Positions 1 to 8,483 of a stretch of 64,000 bases of DNA are shown here, piece after piece (the first letter of the stretch is position 1; every line of letters begins with the position of its first letter). Position numbers and translations under genes: made by a program. The stretch lies in assembly GCA_035471925.1 (NCBI GenBank), contig DATIPO010000151.1, forward strand, positions 55,672 through 119,671, given 5' to 3'. Origin of the DNA: JANQFM01 sp035471925. Lineage in GTDB: Bacteria; Acidobacteriota; UBA6911; RPQK01; DATIPO01. The notes below the pieces were generated by a model. It saw nothing but the letters and a program-made list of their open reading frames with translations. It had not been told where the DNA came from and ran no database searches.

Positions 1-1172
1 AGGGGCGACGGCAAGCCCCAAACGTCGAGCTTCGATTTCAGTTTCGGTGACCCTTTCCAGAGGATAGTCGAATCCTCTCTTCGGTTCCAACGTTGCCTGA
101 GACGCTCCACGCGCTGTTCTGAATCGGGCCTTTCGCTGAAGAAGGCATGCAGCCGGCTTCGCGGGAAAGATCCGCTGATGGCAGGCGCACCCTCCTCGCC
201 CCCGAAAGTACCGCTCAAGTCTTCCAGCAAGTCTCCCAGGCGGCTGAGGGGCGTGCTGACCAGCAGGCAGGCCTGGGGACGGTCGGGGGCCAGCATGGCG
301 CGCCGACTTTGGGTCCAATCCTGCCAGAAGGTCTCCTCATCTCTGCCCTCCAACCAGACCGCCGACGCAGCCTGGCTTTCGATTTGGCGGCGCTTGTAGG
401 CGGCAGCTCCCGGGGCGTCCGCCAAGCGGGCGGCCAGCATCCAGGTGGCGGTCGAGAGAGCCTCAGGCGCCGCCCGGCAGAGCTTGCCGGAAAGGATCTC
501 CAGCGCCGCGGGGGCGGCATGGTCGCGCAGCTTGCGGGCAGTTTCCAGAAGTTGAGAAGCGGTCCCGAAGCCGACCAGCGCAGTGGCGGGGCGTCCCCTC
601 AGCGGACGCACCTTGAAGGCCAGGCGGGTCAGCACGCCCAGCGTCCCCAGCGAGCCGCAATAGAGCTTGCAAAGGTCGTATCCGGCCACGTTCTTGACCA
701 CTTTGCCGCCGGCATGACTGAGCATGCCGTCGGAATGCAGCACCTCGACGCCGATAATGGAGTCCCGCGGGCCGCCCAGCTCTCCTGAGAAGGGCGATTC
801 AAGCCCCGCTGCCACCACCCCCCCGATGGTCGCTTGCGGACTTGAGAAAGGAAGAAAGGGCAGAAACTGGCCTTCTTGGCTCAGCGTTTGCTCAAGACGC
901 CCCAGCGTACACCCGGCCTCGACTTCGACGATCATGTCACCGGGAGAGTAGTCCGTCACCCGGTCCCAGCGGCGCAGGCTGAGGACGTCGGTGACTGGCT
1001 GGGGATTGGCGCCGATGTACCAATGTGAACCCGCTCCTGCCACCAGCACCCGGCGCTGGGGACGGTCCTTCTCTCTCAGCCACTGCCGGGCTTCCTCCAC
1101 ATTCTCGGGAGTGAAAACCGGGGGAAGCGATTGGTCGGGTGAAATCCATCGGTAGGCTTGAGACAAATCCAC
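1..1172 (-). CDS. GlcE-like FAD-binding oxidase (partial, 3' end off window)
   Basis: FAD-linked oxidase of the PCMH/VAO type, most like the glycolate oxidase subunit GlcE. I translated it by hand because the frame stays open to the left edge. FAD-binding motifs are readable: VAGAGSHW near residue 36, a segment ending in ATIGGVVAAG near 103, and a GGKVVKNVAGYDL block followed by KLYCGSLGTLGVLT. In the family this subunit works with GlcD and an Fe-S subunit to oxidise glycolate or a related 2-hydroxyacid; those partners are not in view. The GTG start at 1172 is chosen because a TACAAT hexamer ends 6 nt upstream and there is no Shine-Dalgarno. In-frame codons further upstream (a TTG) cannot be excluded. 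The substrate is uncertain. Confidence 0.82.
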   Translation of the reverse strand, partial: MDLSQAYRWISPDQSLPPVFTPENVEEARQWLREKDRPQRRVLVAGAGSHWYIGANPQPVTDVLSLRRWDRVTDYSPGDMIVEVEAGCTLGRLEQTLSQEGQFLPFLPFSSPQATIGGVVAAGLESPFSGELGGPRDSIIGVEVLHSDGMLSHAGGKVVKNVAGYDLCKLYCGSLGTLGVLTRLAFKVRPLRGRPATALVGFGTASQLLETARKLRDHAAPAALEILSGKLCRAAPEALSTATWMLAARLADAPGAAAYKRRQIESQAASAVWLEGRDEETFWQDWTQSRRAMLAPDRPQACLLVSTPLSRLGDLLEDLSGTFGGEEGAPAISGSFPRSRLHAFFSERPDSEQRVERLRQRWNRREDSTILWKGSPKLKSKLDVWGLPSP

Positions 1173-1178
1173 GGGCCG

Positions 1179-1184
1179 ATTGTA
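1179..1184 (-). promoter_or_regulatory. -10 element for leaderless start of GlcE-like gene
   Basis: TACAAT on the minus strand, followed by exactly 6 nt and then GTG. A transcript from this -10 would begin at or next to the start codon. The -35 is weak (TTTTGG, 17 bp away). Confidence 0.45.
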
Positions 1185-1289
1185 ACAATCTGGCGAGCTG
1201 ACCAAAACCAGATTCCGATTGGCTGCGCCTCGATGCGGCTGAGCGCCCGACCTGCAGGGCGTTGTCCCCCATGCGGCCCGACTGCGAAG

Positions 1290-2609
1290 TTAGGACGGTT
1301 GGGGAGCAGCGGTCTTCTCGGGAGGCTTTTCCTGGTCGCGGAACTTGCTCAGCACGGTGCGCTTGCTGACTTCGCTGAGCAGAGTGGTAAGGAAGATCTC
1401 GAAACGGTGCAGGGCAAATGGACGCTCGGCAGGGTCGCACTCGGTGAGTTCCTGCACGAAGTCTTCGATGTCTTGCCAGTCCTTGAAAAACAGCAGACGC
1501 TTGGAAGACTTCTCGAAACGTTCGAGAGTAGCGACCACTTCGTTGAAGCTGGAGTCCTTGCCGTCGTCGCGGGCCGACTTGGCCATGTCGTGGAGCTCGG
1601 TCAATTCGGAGATCAGCTTGACGGTCTGCTTGTAACGTTCCCACATGTCCTCGAAGAGGCGGCGTTCGTCGAAATCGGGATTGAGGAGGTGGACCATGTT
1701 GATGAAGCATTCGCGGAAGGCGTTTTGCACCAGCCCCAGAGCGTCCTCCATGACGGCGTAGGCTTTGCGGGTCTGCTCCTCTTCGGCCACGTTTTCCAGG
1801 CGCTCTTCGAAGACTTTCTTGGTTTCCATCTTGAGCGCGAAGGTAGTGCTGAAGATGGCCTCCACAATCTCGGGCTGATAGCGGTCCAGGTAATCGCGCG
1901 ATTCGTTGAGGAGATCCAGAAAGCCCTGGTAGGCATAAAAGCAGTATTCGAACAGCACCAGCAGTTTGCGCACCCTGAACTGCCGCCGCATCTCCTGCTG
2001 GATGTAACGGATGAGCTGCAGGATGTGGAAGAAGTCGAGGAAAATGCGCTCTACCTGCTCTTGGATCCCGGGCATTTCCAGAGACATGACGATGTCACGC
2101 TGTACCAGGTAGCGGAAGTCGGCATTGCTGGCGCCTACCCCCAGGTTTCCGTAGGCATCGCTCTGTCGAAAACGCTCGATTCGTCCCGTGAGGACCGATC
2201 CCAGCGACTTGAATTCCAAGCGCGAGAAATGTTCCAGCCTGAGGCTGCTGGTGCCCAGGATGCGGAATTGCTCGAGGAAATCCCAGAAGTCCAGGAAGTC
2301 GGCCATCTCCGCTTGCAGCTTGCCAATGCGCCGGGCTTCCAGCCGGGGGTCCTGGTCAGCGTGGATGGCGATGGTGGGGTCAGCCATCTTGTAGTGTTCC
2401 AGTTCGCGCCGCAGCATGGCATCGGAGAGCGAGAGCAGGTCCTGGACGATCTGCATCGAGGTGCGCACGTCGATCAGGAAGTTGCGCTGCAGCTCCTCTT
2501 TCTGCTCATCCTTGCCGAAGGAGAGTCCGGGGTTGCCGTGGAAGACAACCAACGCGTCCAGCCACATCTCGAACTTCTTGAAATCGCTGAGATGGAAATA
2601 GTCCGCCAT
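1290..2609 (-). CDS. Uncharacterised 439-aa cytoplasmic protein
   Basis: I do not recognise a named family. The product is 439 aa and strongly helical, with no signal peptide or membrane segment and no obvious catalytic motif. It is rich in Phe, Leu, Glu and Arg heptad-like stretches, for example QEQVERIFLDFFHILQ near residue 182 and FEERLENVAEEEQTRKAY near 269. This suggests an all-helical scaffold or interaction protein. The last 15 residues are a Lys/Pro/Ala-rich tail. ATG at 2609 is preceded by a weak GGCAGG at suitable spacing. The gene is divergent from lon and upstream of the GlcE-like gene on the same strand, 117 bp apart. Function unknown. Confidence 0.72.
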   Translation of the reverse strand: MADYFHLSDFKKFEMWLDALVVFHGNPGLSFGKDEQKEELQRNFLIDVRTSMQIVQDLLSLSDAMLRRELEHYKMADPTIAIHADQDPRLEARRIGKLQAEMADFLDFWDFLEQFRILGTSSLRLEHFSRLEFKSLGSVLTGRIERFRQSDAYGNLGVGASNADFRYLVQRDIVMSLEMPGIQEQVERIFLDFFHILQLIRYIQQEMRRQFRVRKLLVLFEYCFYAYQGFLDLLNESRDYLDRYQPEIVEAIFSTTFALKMETKKVFEERLENVAEEEQTRKAYAVMEDALGLVQNAFRECFINMVHLLNPDFDERRLFEDMWERYKQTVKLISELTELHDMAKSARDDGKDSSFNEVVATLERFEKSSKRLLFFKDWQDIEDFVQELTECDPAERPFALHRFEIFLTTLLSEVSKRTVLSKFRDQEKPPEKTAAPQPS

Positions 2610-2825
2610 AAATGACCTGCCAACCGGTTTTCGGGCCGATTCCAGCGTTCAAGGGCCGTTTGCGCTCATGCAAGTCCATCAACGCGCGGGCCGTTCTTCT
2701 TATCGACAGCTTGCCGCTTGGGCTTAATCGGTGCCGGAAGAGCCCGTCCGCCGCGCTGGATCCGGCTGGGCTGGCAAGCTCCCCTTGAAAAGAGAGGTGA
2801 ATACCTTCAGACTGTGGGCAGATCG

Positions 2826-5270
2826 ATGAATGAAAAGTCGCCCATACTCCGGCTTCCCCTGCTGCCGGTCAAAAACAACGTCCTCTTCCCCTACCTCTTG
2901 ATGCCGCTTTCGGTGGGCCGGCCAGCCTCCATCGCCGCCGTGGAAGCGGCCTTGGACAACGACGACAAAGAAATCGTCGTGGTGGCCCAGACCGACGGCG
3001 AGATTGAAGCGCCCGACTACGATGACGTCTTCCACGTGGGGACCCTGGCCCAGATCAAGAAGATCACCCGCAACGATGAGGAGGAGTTCTTAGAAGTCAC
3101 CGTCCAAGGCGTGGAACGCATCAATCTGCTGGACATGGACCTGTCGGGCGTCTACCTGCGGGCTGGCTACCAAATCGATCCCATCGACGACCGAGTGACG
3201 CCCGAGTGCGAAGCGCTGCATCGGGAATTGCTCGACTTGACCGGACGCGCCCTTTCGCTGGCCACTCCCCAGGCTCCGGCCGAGCTGGGACAGTTGCTGG
3301 GGAGCACCGATGATCCTCTCCGCCTGGTGTTCCTGCTGGGCTCGCTCATCAGCCTGGGGCTGGAGAAGGAGCAAAGCCTGCTGGAGGCCGAAAGCCTGCT
3401 CGAGATTCTGGGCTTGATGTATGAATACCTCAAGCATGAAGTCGAGGTGCTGGAACTGCGCCGCCAGATCTCCTCCCAGGCCAAGAGCGAGATGAGCCGC
3501 GAGCACCGCGAGTACTTCCTGCGCCAGCAGATGCGGGCCATCCAGGACGAATTGGGCGAGTCCGACTCGGAAGAAGCCGAGGTCGACGAACTGCGCCGCC
3601 GGCTGGATAAGGCCGACCTGCCCGAGATTGTGGAGAAGGAGGCCGAGAAGGAACTCACCCGCCTGGGCCGGCTGAGCATCGTCAGTCCTGAGTACAACGT
3701 GGTGCGCAGTTATCTCGACTTTCTGCTGGAACTGCCCTGGTCCAAGTCTTCCAAGGACGTGATGGAGATTTCCCGCGTCCGCAAGGTGCTCGACGAAGAC
3801 CACTTCAACCTCACCGAGGTCAAGCAGCGCATCCTCGAGCATTTGGGCGTGCTCAAGCTCAATCCCAGAGCCAAGGCCCCGATTCTTTGTTTTGTGGGAC
3901 CGCCGGGAGTGGGCAAGACCTCCTTGGGACGATCCATCGCCCGTGCGCTGGACCGCGGATTCGAGCGCCTCAGCCTGGGCGGCATGCACGACGAGGCCGA
4001 GCTGCGGGGTCATCGGCGGACCTACATCGGCGCCATGCCCGGACGCATCCTCAACGCCATCCGCCGGGCCGGCGTCAACAATCCCGTCGTCATGCTGGAC
4101 GAGATCGACAAGCTGGGACGCGATTTCAGGGGCGATCCGGCTTCGGCACTGCTGGAAATCCTCGATCCCGAGCAGAACCGCGACTTCCGCGATAATTACC
4201 TGGACCTGCCCTGGGACCTGTCGCGGGTCTTCTTCATCACCACCGCCAACTCGCTCGACACGGTAGCAGCCCCCTTGCTCGACCGGCTTGAAATCCTGCG
4301 GCTTTCGGGATACAGCGCCGAAGAAAAGATCCAGATCGCGCGCCGCTTCCTCATCCCCCGGCGCCTGGAAGAGGCCGGACTGAGACGCAAGGACCTGGTC
4401 ATCGAAACCCGTGCGCTTCGCCGCATCATCACCCGCTATACGCGCGAAGCCGGCGTCCGCCGGCTGGAGCAGGCCTTGGGGCGCCTGGCCCGCAAAGTGG
4501 CCTTGCGCTTCGCCGAGGGCGACCGCAGTCCGGTGCGGGTCAAGGCCAAGGACCTGCCCGAGATGCTGGGCCCTGAGAAATTCTTCCAGGAAGAGGCGCG
4601 CAAGAGGCTGCCGCCGGGCGTGGCCACAGGATTGGCCTGGACCGAGGCAGGAGGGGACGTCCTCTATGTGGAGGCCAGCCGCCTGCCCCAGGCCAAGGAA
4701 CTCAAGCTGACCGGCCAACTGGGCGACGTCATGAAGGAGTCGGCTCAAGCCGCCCAAAGCTACATTTGGGCTCACTGCAAGCGGATGGGGATCGACGAGA
4801 AGCTCTTCACCGACGCCGGACTGCACGTCCACGTCCCCGCCGGAGCCATTCCCAAGGACGGCCCATCGGCGGGAATCACCATGGTCGTGGCCATGGCCTC
4901 GCTCTACATGGACCGTCCAGCCCGGGCCGATACGGCGATGACCGGCGAAGTGACCCTGACCGGACTAGTGCTTCCCGTGGGAGGCGTCAAGGAAAAAGTG
5001 CTGGCCGGACGGCGCGCGCGCTTGCGTCGCATCATCCTTCCCAAGGAGAATGGGAAAGACTTGAGGGATTTGCCGGAGAAGCTGCTCAAGCAAGTGGAGT
5101 TCGTCTTCGTGGAGCGGGTTGAGGAGGTTCTGCAAGCCGCTTTCGAGGAGCTCGAAGCCTCATCCTCCAAAGGACCCAAGGCGCCTGCCCGCAGCCGACG
5201 GCGAGCTGCCGCCAAGAAGTCTAAGAGCCGCCAGGGCTCCGAGGCTACGGCGAGTCCCGGAAGGAGATGA
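2826..5270 (+). CDS. lon: ATP-dependent Lon protease
   Basis: Cytoplasmic AAA+ serine protease that degrades misfolded and regulatory proteins. At 814 aa it has normal length and domain order: N-terminal LON substrate-binding domain (from LPLLPVKNNVLFP), central coiled coil, AAA+ module with Walker A GPPGVGKT at residues 358-365 and a VVMLDEID Walker B, and a C-terminal peptidase domain. The catalytic dyad is Ser681 in PKDGPSAG and Lys722 in GGVKEKVLAG. ATG at 2826 is preferred because the family begins a few residues before this PLLP motif; the frame is open further upstream to 2718. Unusual: the last ~36 residues are a basic, Ala/Ser-rich tail (KAPARSRRRAAAKKSKSR) beyond the usual C-terminus. 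uspA-like gene follows after 3 bp. Confidence 0.97.
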   Translation: MNEKSPILRLPLLPVKNNVLFPYLLMPLSVGRPASIAAVEAALDNDDKEIVVVAQTDGEIEAPDYDDVFHVGTLAQIKKITRNDEEEFLEVTVQGVERINLLDMDLSGVYLRAGYQIDPIDDRVTPECEALHRELLDLTGRALSLATPQAPAELGQLLGSTDDPLRLVFLLGSLISLGLEKEQSLLEAESLLEILGLMYEYLKHEVEVLELRRQISSQAKSEMSREHREYFLRQQMRAIQDELGESDSEEAEVDELRRRLDKADLPEIVEKEAEKELTRLGRLSIVSPEYNVVRSYLDFLLELPWSKSSKDVMEISRVRKVLDEDHFNLTEVKQRILEHLGVLKLNPRAKAPILCFVGPPGVGKTSLGRSIARALDRGFERLSLGGMHDEAELRGHRRTYIGAMPGRILNAIRRAGVNNPVVMLDEIDKLGRDFRGDPASALLEILDPEQNRDFRDNYLDLPWDLSRVFFITTANSLDTVAAPLLDRLEILRLSGYSAEEKIQIARRFLIPRRLEEAGLRRKDLVIETRALRRIITRYTREAGVRRLEQALGRLARKVALRFAEGDRSPVRVKAKDLPEMLGPEKFFQEEARKRLPPGVATGLAWTEAGGDVLYVEASRLPQAKELKLTGQLGDVMKESAQAAQSYIWAHCKRMGIDEKLFTDAGLHVHVPAGAIPKDGPSAGITMVVAMASLYMDRPARADTAMTGEVTLTGLVLPVGGVKEKVLAGRRARLRRIILPKENGKDLRDLPEKLLKQVEFVFVERVEEVLQAAFEELEASSSKGPKAPARSRRRAAAKKSKSRQGSEATASPGRR

Positions 5271-5273
5271 AGC

Positions 5274-5744
5274 ATGCCTGACGTCAAACGCATTTTGGCG
5301 CCCACTGACTTTTCCAGCGCCTCGCTGGTGGCTGTCGAGCAGGCCGCCCGATTGGCCCGCGAGTTCGGGGCCGAACTGATCCTGCTCTACGTGGTCCCAC
5401 CCATCCCCACCTTGCCGGCCGACATGAACTACACTTTCCAGACGCCCGACTACAATGACTCGCTGCAAAGCGCAGCGACCGAGAAGCTGGCCGAACTGGA
5501 AGAGGAGCACGTGCCTGATGGCATTCCCGTCCGCCGCCTCATCTGTTTCGGGGATCCGGCGGGAGAAATCGTCAAAGCCGCCGAAGAGGAAAAATGCGAC
5601 TGGATCGTGATTTCCACTCACGGGCATACCGGCTGGAAGCATCTGGTATTCGGGTCAGTGGCAGAGAAAGTGGTGCGCTTGGCCTGCTGCCCTGTCCTCA
5701 GCATCCGCTGCCCCGAGGAGGAAAAACTTCAGGGCGGCGAGTAG
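5274..5744 (+). CDS. Universal stress protein, UspA family
   Basis: Single Usp domain of 156 aa, the usual size. The ATP-binding loop is visible as ISTHGHTG followed by GSVAEKV (G-2x-G-9x-GS type), and the N-terminus VKRILAPTDFS is typical of the family. Usp proteins are cytoplasmic, usually dimeric, and bind ATP or AMP to support survival in stress. The start lies 3 bp after the lon stop, and its Shine-Dalgarno (AAGGAG) sits inside the end of lon. The two genes are therefore almost certainly co-transcribed and probably translationally coupled, which ties this Usp to proteolytic stress. Confidence 0.93.
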   Translation: MPDVKRILAPTDFSSASLVAVEQAARLAREFGAELILLYVVPPIPTLPADMNYTFQTPDYNDSLQSAATEKLAELEEEHVPDGIPVRRLICFGDPAGEIVKAAEEEKCDWIVISTHGHTGWKHLVFGSVAEKVVRLACCPVLSIRCPEEEKLQGGE

Positions 5745-5820
5745 CCCGGGGGGCTTGTACCCTAGAGGGGACAGGCCGCCAGGACTCAAGGACGCAAACG
5801 AAGGCCGAGATCGAAAGGAC

Positions 5821-6375
5821 ATGATGAAGCGCTGCCAATGGGTGCCCGAAGAGGATCCGCTCTACCGCGGCTATCACGACAGCGAGTGGGGCAAGCCCGT
5901 CCATGACGACCGCGTGCTCTACGAGTTCCTTTTGCTGGAGAGTTTCCAGGCTGGTTTGAGCTGGGCCACGATTCTGCACAAGCGCGAGAATTTCCGCCGT
6001 GCTTTTGACGGCTTCGATCCGGCCCGGGTAGCGCGCTACGATGAAAGCAAGGTCGAGGCGCTCTTGCAGGACGCCGGCATCATTCGTCACCGCCAGAAGA
6101 TCGAGTCGGCGGTCAACAACGCCCGCCGCTTGCGGGAGATCCAGGAAAGCCACGGTTCCTTCGACGCCTACATTTGGGATTTTGTGGACGGCGTCCCGGT
6201 CCTCAATCACTTCACCCGCCTCAGCCAATTGCCCGCCAAGACTCCTCTATCCGATCGTATGAGCAAAGATCTGAAGAAGCGCGGCTTCCGGTTTCTGGGC
6301 TCCACGACCTGCTACTCCTTCATGCAGGCCTGCGGCCTGGTCAACGACCATATTCTGTCCTGCGATTTCCGCTAA
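5821..6375 (+). CDS. tag: DNA-3-methyladenine glycosylase I
   Basis: Base-excision repair enzyme that removes 3-methyladenine from alkylated DNA. The 184-aa length fits Tag. Diagnostic segments are the N-terminal RCQWV, YHDSEWG near residue 19, FQAGLSWATIL, and the C-terminal NDHILSCDF. The N-terminal Cys with the C-terminal His and Cys are the expected zinc ligands. The start is taken at the ATGATG pair at 5821, where family homology begins; an upstream in-frame codon at 5755 would add 22 residues that are not Tag-like. It lies 76 bp after the Usp gene on the same strand and may be read with lon and usp. Confidence 0.93.
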   Translation: MMKRCQWVPEEDPLYRGYHDSEWGKPVHDDRVLYEFLLLESFQAGLSWATILHKRENFRRAFDGFDPARVARYDESKVEALLQDAGIIRHRQKIESAVNNARRLREIQESHGSFDAYIWDFVDGVPVLNHFTRLSQLPAKTPLSDRMSKDLKKRGFRFLGSTTCYSFMQACGLVNDHILSCDFR

Positions 6376-6747
6376 GCTGCTTTACAAAGCAATTTCAAGG
6401 GAACAGAATTGGCCTATAGCACGTTCAGGAACCTAGCAGTGCCTTTGCCGATAAATTTTGGCAAACAACAAAAATTCTGAATTTAATCGGATGAAGTATT
6501 GTATTCTCCGGCGTGTCCTGATAGGCTCCATTCAAGAGTTTTTTCTCCGACTTGAACCATATTCTGAGGACGGTTTGCCAGGTTGACGACCGGGCTCGAA
6601 TCAGGTCGGAATAACCGGCGCCGGTTGAAAATCCGGCCGCGCCTTAAAGAGCTTCGCCAACGCATTGGGCCCATGTGTTTCGCGTCGAGTTTTTGACATG
6701 GCTGGCTTTCACCGGGCCAACCTTCTCAACCGCTAGGGAGGATTCCT
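6376..6747 (+). other. Intergenic region between tag and di-haem oxidoreductase gene
   Basis: No credible gene. The first half is clearly more AT-rich than its surroundings. It holds a loose inverted repeat TTGCC/GGCAA around 6449-6468 and a perfect 14-bp palindrome at 6613-6626. A purine-rich Shine-Dalgarno (AGGGAGG) precedes the gene at 6748. Confidence 0.6.
6613..6626. promoter_or_regulatory. Perfect 14-bp palindrome AACCGGCGCCGGTT
   Basis: Self-complementary 14-mer 121 bp upstream of the di-haem oxidoreductase gene, a reasonable place for a dimeric regulator to bind. The regulator is unknown, and short GC palindromes also arise by chance in GC-rich DNA. Confidence 0.3.
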
Positions 6748-8247
6748 ATGTTCCGTACAGTACTGCTTCTTTCCTCTCTCCTCGTCTTATTCCTTGGCGG
6801 GGTGGCGGTGGCGCAGATTGACGAACCGGCCTTGCCGGACGGCGCCACCCATGAAGAAATTGTGCAGGCTCTCGAGAATCAAATCCACTTCCTCAATGAG
6901 GTCCGCCGCCGCGGATTGGCAGTCTTCTCCACGCCCTTCAACACCTTCGACGGACTTGGAGACGGCCCCTTCGACCCGGCTGAGTTGGACACTCGTGCCT
7001 TTGGCCAAAGGCCCACGCTGCAGGGCAACGGGCTCTTTTTGAGAGTGAACGGTTTAGATGCTCAGAGCTGCAACGAATGCCACACTATCGTCAGCAACCG
7101 TACGACGCCACCCACTTTGGGATTCGGCGGCGTAGGCGGGGCGGTTCAAAACGCCATCATCATGCCTACGCTCATCGATGTGGCCGACTCGGCTGACGAC
7201 CGCGTCAACTTCGTTCCCGGCCACGATCCTTCGTTGCCGCTGGTGTTTGACGGCGAGGCCGATTACAACGGCCGCTTTGCCAACCCGCCTTTCCTGTTCG
7301 GCGGCGGCGGCGTGGAACTGCTGGGCAAGGAGATGACTCTCGACTTGCAGGCACTGCTCGACGTGGCCCAGTCTTCGCCGGCGGGAACCGTGGTTTCGCT
7401 TGACACCCACGGCGTTAACTTCGGCCACATCACCAGCCTCGGCGGCGGCGACGTCGACCTGAGCGAAATCGAAGGCATCGGCTTCACCCCTGAGGTCAAC
7501 GAAGAACGCACCCCCGAAGAGGTGCTGGTGGTAAGGCCCTTCGGGCGCAAGGGAGAAAACTTCTCCATGCGCGACTTTGACCGCGGCGCCATGCAGTTCC
7601 ATTTCGGAATGCAGCCCGTCGAGGTTGTCGGTGAAGGCAACGACGTGGACGGCGACGGAGTCGAAGACGAAGTCACCGTGGGCGAAATGACCGCCCTTCA
7701 TGTCTTCGACGTCACCAATCCCAGACCCTTCGTTCAAGAACTGAGCAACCAGGCTCAGCAGGGATTCAACCGCTTCCAGATGATCGGCTGCAACGAATGC
7801 CACATGCCGGTTCTGGAAACCGAATCGCGCTTCTTGCCGCTGGCCCATCCTGAAGTGGCGGACGATCCGCTGGCCAACGTTTATGCGTTCATCGACTTGG
7901 TCGAGGTCGGCTTCGAACCGGCTCCGGGCGGCGGCGTCTACGTTCCGCTCTTTGCCGACTTGAAGCGGCATAACATGGGACCGGGCTTGCAAGAAGACTT
8001 CGAGGGGGCGGAGATCCCCAACTCCGACTTCACCACAGCTCGCCTGTGGGGGATCGCCGACACTGCGCCCTACATCCACGATGGCCGTGCCTCGACCCTG
8101 TTTCAGGCCATCGCGGCTCACGGCGGGGAAGCCCAGACCGCGCGCGACGCCTTCCTGGGCCTCAGCGCTCAGCAGCAAGGGAGGGTGATCGCCTTCCTGA
8201 GGAGCCTGCGCGTGCCCGAAGCGCCGAATCAGGACTTGCTGCCTTAA
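6748..8247 (+). CDS. Exported di-haem c-type cytochrome oxidoreductase (DHOR/DUF1111-like)
   Basis: Periplasmic di-haem protein of 499 aa. A signal peptide (residues 1-22, ending VAVAQ) is followed by two CNECH haem-c sites at Cys108-His112 and Cys348-His352. The C-terminal block LWGIADTAPYIHDGRA and the pattern around the second haem match the di-haem oxidoreductase (thiol oxidoreductase-like, DUF1111) and MauG/cytochrome-c-peroxidase superfamily. By family it should accept or donate electrons in the periplasm, as a peroxidase or a metabolite oxidase. An acidic stretch near residue 300 (DVDGDGVEDEV) may bind calcium. A hairpin terminator follows about 100 bp after the stop, so it is probably monocistronic. 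The exact substrate cannot be told. Confidence 0.83.
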   Translation: MFRTVLLLSSLLVLFLGGVAVAQIDEPALPDGATHEEIVQALENQIHFLNEVRRRGLAVFSTPFNTFDGLGDGPFDPAELDTRAFGQRPTLQGNGLFLRVNGLDAQSCNECHTIVSNRTTPPTLGFGGVGGAVQNAIIMPTLIDVADSADDRVNFVPGHDPSLPLVFDGEADYNGRFANPPFLFGGGGVELLGKEMTLDLQALLDVAQSSPAGTVVSLDTHGVNFGHITSLGGGDVDLSEIEGIGFTPEVNEERTPEEVLVVRPFGRKGENFSMRDFDRGAMQFHFGMQPVEVVGEGNDVDGDGVEDEVTVGEMTALHVFDVTNPRPFVQELSNQAQQGFNRFQMIGCNECHMPVLETESRFLPLAHPEVADDPLANVYAFIDLVEVGFEPAPGGGVYVPLFADLKRHNMGPGLQEDFEGAEIPNSDFTTARLWGIADTAPYIHDGRASTLFQAIAAHGGEAQTARDAFLGLSAQQQGRVIAFLRSLRVPEAPNQDLLP

Positions 8248-8344
8248 GCCATGGCTGCTGCCGCACGGTCGCTTCAAGGCGGCTTGCGGGAGTCAGCAGC
8301 ACAATCCGCCAACGGCGTGCCGCACGCGGCTGGCAACACTGCAG

Positions 8345-8374
8345 TCCCTGCGCTTTCGAACGAAGGCGCAGGGA
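8345..8374 (+). terminator. Hairpin, probable terminator of the cytochrome gene
   Basis: Arms TCCCTGCGC (8345-8353) and GCGCAGGGA (8366-8374) pair perfectly, with further T-A/G pairs inside and a small loop. Only a short, interrupted T stretch follows, so it is an imperfect intrinsic terminator. Confidence 0.5.
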
Positions 8375-8439
8375 TTTGTCCCTTTCAGAGGCCGTTTTCC
8401 GGCATCGCGTCCGATGTTGAGGGCGCTTGCATAGCAGAA

Positions 8440-8461
8440 CTAGTGGCTGACGAGCCACTAG
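8440..8461. promoter_or_regulatory. Perfect inverted repeat just upstream of ankyrin gene
   Basis: Arms CTAGTGGCT (8440-8448) and AGCCACTAG (8453-8461) flank a 4-nt loop. The repeat ends 22 nt before the ankyrin ATG, next to its Shine-Dalgarno (AGAGGAG). It could be an operator or an RNA hairpin affecting translation. Confidence 0.4.
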
Positions 8462-8483
8462 AGTCAACCAGAGGAGCCCGGAG

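Noticed and set aside
3090..4832. Long open frame on the minus strand opposite lon (580 codons)
   Set aside because: Antisense to a conserved gene with intact motifs. GC-rich codon bias keeps such shadow frames open. No recognisable domain.
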